Positions 33,501 to 45,630 of a stretch of DNA of 64,000 bases are shown here, in pieces. The position numbers were made by a program, and so were the translations under genes. Within the stretch, counting starts at the first letter, position 1; every line of letters starts with the position of its first letter. This DNA comes from Ephydatia muelleri (Eukaryota; Porifera; Demospongiae; Spongillida; Spongillidae), in the NCBI GenBank assembly GCA_013339895.1, contig JABACO010000003.1, positions 1,787,860 to 1,851,859 on the forward strand. The letters are read 5' to 3'. Under the pieces are notes generated by a model. The model ran no database searches. It had not been told where the DNA came from and saw only the letters and a program-made list of their open reading frames with translations.

Positions 33501-36500
33501 ACTCCTGGAACTCCACCCAAGACCCTATGGTCATAGGGGATCACCCCATCCACACCCATCCCAGGTCCCTCTCCCCTACATCCTGTATCCTTAACTGATG
33601 TGAGTGTTGAAATTGTGTAGTTGTGGAGTTTATGTACTGTATCTGGCATTGGTGGTACCCCCATGATGATATGCATATATCATTACAGTGGGGATGGACC
33701 GCACTGAGTATGGCTTCAGAGGCAGGGCGGGTGGAGTGTGTGAAGTTGCTATTGGATGCTGGTGTACAGGTCAATGTTCAGAACGAGGTGAGTGCAGTGT
33801 TATTTAATTAAACTACTGACTAGCAGCGAATGTATACTTGGTGAGATGTACACAAGCTTTACAACCGATGCGCAAAAGGATCATCTTAATCACATGTAGC
33901 TATAATCACCAATGTTATTTTAATACATGTACCTTTCAAGTGGTCATTAGTTACATATGTGTATCGTAATACTAGCTGAAAGACGTTAATTTTTACGTCT
34001 CGGTTGCACTTTAAACATTACAGAAGTCCACTATTTCCAAACCCTGCATTGTAGCAACAATTCCATACTCAAATTTTTTTTTCTTTGTTTTGCGCTTCAA
34101 CTTTTAAAGGCAACTTTTAGCAACTTTTAGAATATAGACTTTATGTTGGATTCCTTTCATGGTATGTGTATGGCTATAAATAGAACAATTGATTAATGTT
34201 TTTGTCCTTTGGTACTCTCAATCACTCTGTGTACAGTAGTCGAATGATGGGTACAAGTACCAACACCACACATTCAAAAAGTCTTCTCCTTTTAAACACT
34301 GGGACTTTATATCTGTTGCCTATTGATAATATTTATATGGCTATAAATAGAACACAAGACCTTAGTATAAATTTGTACATTAGTACACTTGATGTACAGT
34401 AGTTGAACGATTGGTAGTGTGTTTATGTACTGTATCTGACATTGGTGGTACTGCACTTATCATTACAGGATGGATGGACCGCACTGAGTATGGCTTCAGA
34501 GGCAGGACAGGTGGAGGGTGTGAAGGTGTTATTGGATAGGGGTGCAGAGGTCAACTTGCAGGACAAGGTGAATTAAACCCACTTCTAATGTGCAAAATAA
34601 AAAATGCCACCGATTGAATCACATATGGTTAAAATGCCCCCCCCCCCCCCCCCCCCCACCCTCATCTTATAATAACACACGTACCATTCAATGGTCATTA
34701 TATATGTGTACTGGAATACTAGCTGAAAACTTACATTTTCTGCACCTTGATTGCTCTTCTAACAAGACTCCAGAACCTGACAGGATAGCTTGAGCTTCAG
34801 AAAACCCCACAGCTGTTGAATAGGTGTCTCCTCCCACATTCATCATTACTTCAATCTAGACCCCACTACCAACACACCTACAAGATGTGGATGCACATCC
34901 AGTGCATGGCAAAGTATGGGTAGTTGTATGGTAGTCTGCGGATGAGGCACAGCTCACCAGTGAGGCCTTATTGGATGTGTGTAGTTTGATCTGTTGTCGA
35001 AGTGTGTGGTGACTCTTAGTGTTCTTCTATCCTCTGGACAGTGTATTCAAAGAGTGATGAGGCTTGTTGCATGCTGAGATATGAGGAATATGACATCATA
35101 GGGCATGAGAGAGCACTGTATGTTCCTCACAAGTTGTTGTCTGTGTGTGTGTCTCACAGTGGAGACTTTGCCTCTTTTTAGTGTTAGCGAAATGTGTTGT
35201 TGAAGTATGTGTGGTGTTGGTCCTTGTGTACTGTTCACTTTATGTACAATGAACAGCATGTTATTGTACTGTATCTGACATTGGTGGTACCCCTTTCATG
35301 ATATGCACTTATCATTACAGTGGGGAAAGACTGCACTGATGATAGCTTTTGACCTTGGGCACATAGAATGTGTGAAGATGCTAGTAGATAAGCGTGCACA
35401 GGTGAATATTCAGGACACGGTGAGTTTGAGTGGTGTCATTATACACTGTGTACATGCAATGCAGCATGTACCCAGAGTCCCCAGTTGTGAATGAAATGTG
35501 GAATGTGGATGGATGATCAGTAACAATCATGATAGAAATGGAGAACCATTGCGTACTACTTCATAGATGTATCCCCATTGCAATACCGAATGGGTACATG
35601 TAAGCATGACCTTCACTGGCTGTGGTGGGACGGCATGACAATGTCATTGCTAACTGCAATGTATACAATAGCAGTCAAATAAAACATCACACATCGGCTT
35701 AGTGCTTAGTGCTACAATCTGGCGACGATGCATAACGATCTAAAAAGACAATCCAAAACTATTCAACAAACGAAACCTATATCGGCACCTAAAAAGTGTT
35801 AACTAGCGGGTGGGACTTAGTCTTAGTCTTTGCATCGTGCGCTTGCATGATACAGACAGTACGCGCTGGAGGACTAGCAGCTGGAGAAGAGACAATGATC
35901 ATGCCAAATGCTTCTATTATAAACATGATTACAACTTTTATAGTTCAGTATCCATGCAATGTGATTACATCTTCACACTAGTACTTATTAGCTGCATGCA
36001 TCAATGATTCCACATTATGTACATATGATAGCTGAAGTTGTACAATGTATATTAAAAACCATTACTGTACCATAATTCAAACCTTACATATAAATGTTTG
36101 ATTTACAAGAATACTGAATATATTACTTATATCAATATACAGCATTCCAATGTGTGTGCATGTATGTGGTGTTGCATATGTATGTACAGTAGCGGTCAAA
36201 TCAAACATCACACATCGTCTTAGTGTTACAATCTGGCGACGATGCAGAACGATCTAAAAAGACTATCCAAAACTATTCAACAATCGAAACCTATATCGGC
36301 ACATTAAAAAGTGTTCACTAGCGGGTGGGACTTAGTCTTTGCATCGTGCGCTTGCATGATACAGACAGTGCGTGCTTTTAGAAAAGTAGGACCTGTACAT
36401 GTGCCTTGGCTTAGGCTTTGGAGGCCTCTCCGATTTTCCGGCAGCAAAATCGTCTGTGGCTCTCCATTTGGACACTACGCCGCTCATAAGGTAACAATAC

Positions 36501-39500
36501 GTCTTCCAAATCATCGCCATGGCCCACTCCAGCCGCTTCTGTTTAGTAACTTTGCGTATGTGCTGGCAGTATGTACTACCGCGAAATGTCCACCCAAGAG
36601 ATCTCCTGCAGCGAAGAACAGTGCGAAGACTTATCTTATAACCACGTGACTGTAACAGCCGGTGGAGTTAGTGCATAGTTGTTTCGTCGTCGATACGCAT
36701 CTGCTGCACAACTAAGGCCTTAATTTCTGCAGTCACCTTGGACAAAAACTCTGAGCCCGGCTTTCTAGTGATGCTGTGGGTTTCCACATACCTCTTCAAA
36801 AACAAAACTACGTTTTCGCGAGTACACGATAGATTTTCGGCCTGCAGTAGGTTACATATTATAGGAGCTTTGTAGTTTTTGCGAGCAAGAAATAAGATGC
36901 GAAGCTTCAAATAGTCGCTATACACCATCATTATCAACTGAAGCACATGGGCCGAAAATACTAACCTAAAACGATGACTTGCAATATGCTAATTAGTCAG
37001 CGTTTAAACGACAGAGCAAAACCAACCTACAAACGAAGCCATATATATTCGTCGCACGGTCGTACCACTAAGATGATGTGTGAGGTTTAATTTGACCGGT
37101 ACTATATACACTATAATGTATACTAAACCACTGTGCATGTATTGAGGATATCATAAGCACTCTCCAAAACAAAACTCCTGGAACTCCACCCAAGACCCTA
37201 TTGTCATAGGGGATCACCCCACCCACACCCATCCCCGGTCCCTCTCTCCTAAATCCTGTATCCTTCACTGATGTGAGTGTTGAAATTGTGTAGTTGTGTA
37301 CTCTTTATCACTCTGTGCACAGTAGTACAACAATTGATAGTGAGTTTATGTACTGTATCTGTGATGATGGTACTCCAATGACGATATGCACTTATCATTA
37401 CAGTGGGGATGGACAGCACTGGTGAAAGCTTCAGAGGCAGGGCAGGTGGAGTGTGTGAAGTTGCTATTGGATGCTGGGGTACAGGTCAATGTTCAGAACG
37501 AGGTGAATGCAGTGTTATTTAATTAAACTACAAGTAACGAATGTATACTTGGTGAGATGCACACAAGCTTTTCAAACAATTTAATCACATGTAGCTATAA
37601 TCACCCATATTATTTTAATACACGTACCTTTCAAGTGGTCATTAGTTACATATGCATATGTGTACTGGAATACTAGGTAAAAGACGTTAATTTTCACGTC
37701 TTGGTTGCACTTTAAACATTATTTCCAAACCCTGCATTGTAGCAACAATTCCATAGTCAAAGTTATTTTTCTTTGTTTTGCGCTTCGATTGTGGTCTTAA
37801 AGGCAACTTCTAGAATTTTAGACTTTATGTTGGATTCCTTTCATGGTACGTGTATGGCTATAAATAGAACACAAATATTTTATTGATTAATGTTTTGTCC
37901 TTTGGTACGGGTACAAGTATCAACACCACACATCCATAGAAGTCTTCTTCTTTTAAAAGCTTGGACCTTATATTTGTCACCGATTGATAATATGTATATG
38001 GTTATAAATGAATGGAACACTAGACCTTAGTACGAATTTATTCTTTGGTACACTTGATGTACAGTAGTGCAACAATTGGTAGTGTGTTTATGTACTGTAT
38101 CTGACATTGGTGGTACCCCCATGATGATATGCACTTATCACTGCAGGATGGATGGACTGCACTGATGAAGGCTTCAGTGGCAGGGCATGTGGAGGGTGTG
38201 AAGGTGCTATTGGACAGGGGTGCAGAGGTCAACATGCATGACAAGGTGAATTAAACCCACTTCTAATGTGCAAAATAAAAAAATGCCACCGATTGAATTA
38301 CATTATTAAAATGCTCCCCCCCATCTTATAATAACACACATACAATTCAATGGTCATTACATGTGTGTACTGGAATACTAGCTGAAAAACTTACATTTTC
38401 TGCACCTTGATTGCTCTTCTAACGAGACTCCAGAACCTTAAAGATAGCTTGAGCTTCACCAAACCCCACAGCTGTTGAATAGGTGTCTCCTCCCACATTC
38501 ATTATTACCTCAATCTAGACCCCACGACTAACCCCCTCCTACCACCCCCCCCCCCCCCCCACCTATATGATGTGGATGCACATCCAGTGCATGGCAAAGT
38601 GGGTACAGAATACAGTTGTATGGTGGTCTGCGGATGAGGCACAGCTCACCCGTGATGCTTTATTGGATGTGTGTAGTTTGTTCTGTTGTTGAAGTCTGTG
38701 GTGACTCTTAGTGTTCTTCAATCTCTGGACAGTGTATTCATAGAGTGATGAGGCTTGTTGTATGCGGAGGGGTGGGATGATATAGAGGTATATGACATCA
38801 TAGGGCATGAGAGAGCACTGTATGTTCCTCACAATGTCTGTGTGTGTGTCTCACAGTGGAGACTTTGCCTCTTTAGTGTTAGTGAAATGTGTTGTTGAAG
38901 TATGTGTGGTGTTGGTCCTTGTGTACTGTTCACTTTATGTACAATGAATAGTATGTTATTGTACTTTATCTGACATTGGTGGTACCCCCTTCGTAATTTG
39001 CACTTATCTTTACAGTGCGGAAAGGCTGCACTTATGATAGCTTATGACCTTGGGCACATAGAATGTGTGAAGATGCTTAGATTAATGAAGATTAATGTTT
39101 TTGTTCTCTGGTACTCTCAAACCCTGCATTGTAGCAACAATTCCATACTCAAAGTTATTTTTCTTTGTTTTGCGCTTCAATTATGGTCTTAAAGGCAACT
39201 TTTTGAATTGCAGACTTTATGGTGGATTCCTTTCATGGTATGTGTACGGCTATAAATAGAACACAAATCTTTTATTTATTCATGTTTTTGTCCTTTGGTA
39301 CTCTCAATCACTCTGTGTACAGTAGAAGAATGATAGGTACAAGTACCAACACCACACATTCATCTTCTTTTTTTAAACGCTCGGACCTTACATTGGTTAC
39401 CTTTTGATAATATGTATATGGGTCAGTTTCCGAGAAAATGAAAAGTAGCTATATATATAAAAAGTTATAAAAATGCTTCACGGTTGAATCGCTAAAACTC

Positions 39501-41745
39501 CGTAACGGTTTAAGCTATCAACTTCCTGTTTTGAACACTTCTTGCCACACCACTTCTCTCTACGAAATTCGATTTTGGTGTCTTACCCTTGCTCCGTGCC
39601 GCGTTACAAGGCACAGTACCCCGAGGGGTTCAAAATCCAGGTAGCTCCCTGCAGGAATGTCCAAATCACTTCAAAATCGATATGCACGTAAAGGAGTCCT
39701 GTCGCTATTGATTTCTGCAGATCGTTGATTTTTACCTCTTCCGTTATGGAGATACAGCAATGCAAAGTAAAGTCCACGTTTCCCGCTCGAATCGCGCCTT
39801 TCTCAATCACACTCGGGAGAATGGAAGCGGTTCAAGACTGAGAAAGGCGCGATTCGAGCGGGAAACGTGGACTTACTTTGCATTGCTGTATCTCCATAAC
39901 GGAAGAGGTAAAAATCAACGATCTGCAGAAATGAATAGTGACAGGACTCCTTTACGTGCATATCGATTTTGAAGTGATTTGGACATTCCTGCTGGGAGCT
40001 ACCTGGATTTTGAACCCCTCGGGGTACTGTGCCTTGTAACGTCGGCAGGGAGCAAGGGTAAGACACCTAAATCGATTTTCGTAGAGAGAAGTGGTGTGGC
40101 AAGAAGTGTTCGAAATAGGAAGCTGATAGCTTAAACCTTTACGGAGTTTTAGCGATTCAAACGTGAAGCATTTTTATAACTTTTTATATATATAGCCACT
40201 TTTCATTTTCTCGGAAACTGACCCATATGGCTATAAATAGAACACAAGACCTTAGTACGAATTTGTCCTTTGTTACACTTGATGTACAGTAGTACAACGA
40301 TTGGTAGCGTGTTTATGTACTATATCTGATATTGGTGATACCACTGTGTACATGCAATGCAGCATGTATCCAGAGTCCCCAGTAGTAATGATGACATTTG
40401 CACAAAAACTCTGTTTAGTGCATGCATGTATTGTTATTTAATTTCTGCTACAAGTAAGGAAAGTATACTTGTTGAGATGCACACAAGCCTGAACCAATGT
40501 GCAAAATGATAAATGCCACCAACCTCATCACATGTGGCTAAATGCCCCATGCTACAGCGTATAGTGATACACGTACCATTCAAGTGGGCATTATATGTGT
40601 GTAGCGGAATACTAGCTGATGAAAAACGTACATTCTGTGAGCCTTGATTGCACTTCAGACAAGACTCCAGAACCTGAGTTGAATTTCAAGGGTCGTAAGA
40701 CGTCCTGGTGTTTGAGGGAGCACTGTATGTGTGTGTGGCTATAAAGAGAACACAAAGCTTTTATTTATCATATGTTGCACAATAGGATAAATGCACACAA
40801 CTTAATCGCATGTGGCTAAAATCTCCCATCTTGTTTTAATACACCAAGCTTTCATTCAAGTCGTCATTTAATATACAGGTGTTCAGAAATGAATATGACA
40901 AGTTTGAATGGAAATAACGATATAGATAAAAATCTGTTATCTCCCTGCTTGCTATCACACGTTTCATTAATATTCGTCGGTCTGGGTGTCTAGATCGAGA
41001 TTTCGCTGACAGCGTGTGTGGCACCATAATACTATGGTGGGACTTTGATTTTGATCGCAGAGAATGGAACTCTGCACACTTACATCTCATAGCTCTCACT
41101 TAGCGTACATTCTGATTTTCATGCACTCTAGTCTAGCTGTACTGTGCAATACGACCGATTACATGTACAGCAATGAATGCAGAATAGCATGCCCGCCAAA
41201 TAGTACAATAGCGGAAACACCGCGCGACGTTTTTGGTGAGTTACGGCGATGGCTCTCATTACATTACGTGCCATGCAGTGCTAGTGCAATTGTACAGGCG
41301 CAAACACACGCTCATCATCGCTACAAGTACATGAAACACAACAAAATAACGATGGGTTGTACATATCAATCGAGCGGTTAGATGGCCCGGCCCACACTAG
41401 GTTATAGCATTAGAAGATTGTAAATTTTGTCACTTCGAGTTTGAGCTCTGTTGGAGCTAACGCACTGGCCAACTCGATTGCAATTAGTGATCGATAGTTA
41501 CATGCTGGGATGGTTGATCTAGACCCGACTGGGTCCGAAACTGTTGCATGATGAGTGTCTAAAATATGTGAGATATCTGTGTTTGAAGAGCTTGATTAAG
41601 TACATGTAGCTGCTAAGGACCCTTTTCGAGCCAGTAGTACATCACTTGATCAGTGGTTGTTCTACTCCATGCATTTTCCATATGGTGATTCTCATCATGG
41701 TGTAGCTCTGTGGCCATTGTACGAGTCTCTGTGTGGGTATGTGTA

Positions 41746-41812
<67 letters not shown>

Positions 41813-43363
41813 CTATTAAATATTGTGTGGTAACAATCCACTCCTCCTTTCAAAGGGTTCAACCATTCCTCTACAGATGGAATTCCCTATTTTGACCCCA
41901 CTCTGCCCCCATTGCCATGCACACTAGATGAGTGTCCACATATTTCTTTCTCTGTATGTGTGTGTTGTGTGTGCGTGTCTGTGTGAGTGCATGTGTGTAT
42001 CACAGGGTAACACACCCACAGAATCACCTGTGCAGACACACACTCACACAAATGCACTCACAGGCACACATACACACAGACACACACAGAGTAACACACT
42101 GACATGCACACAGAAAGACACACAGGTAAAAATCCATGTGTCTGCACATATGTTTCTCTGTGTGTGTCTGTGTGTGTCTTTGGGTCAGTTTGTGTGTGTG
42201 TGTCTGTGTGTGTGACATGTGTTTCTGTGTGTTGTCTTCGTGTTCTATTTATGTCTGTGTGAGTTTGTGTGGGTCTGTGTGTTATCTATGTGTTCTATAT
42301 ATGTCTGTATGAGTTGTGTGGGTCTGTGTGTTGATGTCAGTGTGTGTCTGTGTGTGTGCATTTGCATGCTTTCTGTATGTGTGTTACCCTGTGCATGTGT
42401 GTATTAACTTGTGTGTGATAAACATCCACACTACGATCCAAATCTCGACCATTCATTCAATAGTTGACTCCACTCTATTGCCATGCACACTAGACGAGTG
42501 CCCGTGTGTTTTTTCTGTGTTTCTTTCTGTATATGTGTGTCTATGTACACGTCTCTGTGTGTACATTTGCATGCTCTGGGTATGTGTATGAGTGTAATAA
42601 ATATCCACCCTATGATTCAAAGGTCTCGCCACTGCACTATGCAATTCCCTAGTTTGACCCCACCCTATTAATTATTGCCATGCACACTACATGAGTGTCC
42701 ACGTGTTTCTTTTGGTTTTCTTTTCTGTGTGAGACTGGAGAGTTGCATAGAGAAATAGTAAACTCTTGTTGTATCGTTGAGTTAGTATTGAAAGATTTTT
42801 AACTCACACATGGGGTATTGAACGAACAGAAAGCATACAGATGCACACACACACACATACACACACACACACACATACACACTGACACACATACACACCC
42901 AGAGAGAGATAAGCACTTGGAACACTATTCATCAATCAGGTGTGCATGGAAATGGATGGACCTTTGGATCCTAGAGTGGATTTTTACCACACAAAGGTTC
43001 CTACAGGATATAACACACAGGGTAACACACATCCAGAAAGCATGCCACAACACGGAGACACACATACACACAGAAACACACAGATACAGACACGGATACA
43101 TATACACAGACACACATAGAAAGATACATGTGGACACTGATCTATAATGGATGGGTAGAGTGTGATCAAACTAGGGAATTGCATAGCAGTCATAGAGTGG
43201 ATTTGTATCACACACAGGTTAATACACACGCATAGGGTGACACATACAGAAAATATACAACTGCACACACACAGACAGGCACACAATAAAACACACACAC
43301 AGACAGGCACACAATAAAACACGCACACAGACACACACACAGACACACACACAGACACACACA

Positions 43364-43398
<35 letters not shown>

Positions 43399-44838
43399 TC
43401 ACACACAGAAAGAAACACATGGACACTCATCTATCATATGTGCATGGCAATGGATGGGTAGAGTGGGGAGAGGACACACACCAAGAAATACACATAACCA
43501 CGCAGACAGAGACTCATTTGTTCCCACTGTACATAGGACATAGAGCGACACCAAGATGAAAGTGACATGCACGGAATAAGACAGTATTTGTATTAACCAA
43601 CTAATGTACTGGCTCAAAAAGGGTCTTTAGTAGCTACATGTACTTATCATGCTCTTAACCACAACTACCTGCTATTTTAGACACACATCCATACAATGTT
43701 TTAAATGGCAGTTACCTGTAGGTCTAGATCAACCAACAACACATGGCATCAGCATCTGTTGTAATTTAGCAAAAGCCCTCCAATTCCATTTTACCATGTT
43801 TCAGTTGTCTTGATTATGGTGTCAAACTATTTTAAGATTTGCATGGATTTTCCACAGTAGAGTGATTCATACATGTTAAGTGTCCATGTGTTTCTGTGTG
43901 TGTGTGATTGTGTGTGGGTGTATTGTGTGTGTGGGGTGTGTATGAGGTTTGTGAGACTGTGGTGTGTGTGTGTGTGTGTGGGTGTGGGGGTGTGTGTTTG
44001 GGTGTATGAGATTATGGTTATGTTAAGCCCACCCTCCCTCAGGTGATTTGTATTACATGTAACTAAACTTTGTAGGCAATTGAAATTCATTGTGTGGTAA
44101 TTCCCTTATATGCTTCAGTTACAGTGCACAGAACCTTTATAGGCCATTAAAGCTAGCTAGGTGCTCTGGGTATACGTTTTGTTTACATGTATGTGCTTCC
44201 CATACACCTGTCCACAAACGCATAGAGGAATGGTCAAGACTATTGGATTGTAGAGTGGATTTTTTACCACAGATCAGGTTAATACACACATACACTGGGA
44301 AACACACGTACAGAAAGCATGCGAATGCTCTCACACAGACATACACACAGACACATACACAAAGATAACACACACACAGACACACATGCATAGACACATA
44401 CACAAAGACAACGCACACACAGACGCACACAGAGACATACGCACAGACAGACATACAACACACACAGAAAGATGCACTGAAATAGACATGCGGTCACTCA
44501 TGTAGTGTGCATGGCAATGGAGCGGTTCAAAATAGGGAATTGAATAGATGAAATTGTCGAGCTTTGGATCGTCGGGTGGTTTTTTATCACACTCAGGTTA
44601 ATACACATGCACAGGGTAACACACACAGAAAGCATGCAAATGCACACACACACAGACACACACAGACACATACATGTACACAAAGACAACTACAACACAT
44701 ACACAGACAGAAACATGCGGTCACTCATGTAGTGTGCATGGCAATGGGGTAGAGTGGGGTCAAAATAGGGAATTGCATAGTTGAATGTTGAGACATTTTA
44801 ATAGTACAGTGGACTGTTACCCCACACAGTTTAGTACG

Positions 44839-44872
<34 letters not shown>

Positions 44873-45553
44873 CACATAAATAAACATAACCACACTAACA
44901 GAGACTCATTGCTTCCCACTGTACAATGGCCATAGAGCTACACCAAGATGAAAACCACCATATGGGACATGCATGGAATAGAACATCAACATCTTTTGCT
45001 AACCTTTGATTAACCAAGTGATGTATAGGGTTTGTATCCGTTGGCAATATAACTATTCGGATTCCGGAGTCCGCTTTAAATTAGAGCGGATTCCGCTTTA
45101 AATTAGAGCGGATTCCGGAATCCGGATAATCCGGGTTTATCCGGATTATTAATTCATTAACAATTTTGATGATACATGCTGCATGTACTAATGAATCATA
45201 TGAAATTACATGAAATGCATACATACTCAAAATTGCAATGGGAAGGCAATGAACGTTTATTTCCAAGCTCGATTGCTGGTTAACGACCAGCAGTCAATTG
45301 TTGTGGCTACCAACACTTTCAACAACCCCTTTAGACATCGACGGTTCTCCATCAATCAATTCGCTCACTAGAACATTATCTTTTCATGTCAGCCAAAAGA
45401 TATTCCATGTATTGCTCTCACTACACACACACACACACCTCAAACACACACTGTACACATACACATGCATACACACACACACCTCACACACACACATCTC
45501 ACACACACCTCACACACACACCTCACACACACACCTCACACACACACACACTT

Positions 45554-45630
<77 letters not shown>

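Noticed and set aside
41700..44930. Numerous Cys/Val-rich and His/Thr-rich frames
   Set aside because: Translations of GT and CA tracts.
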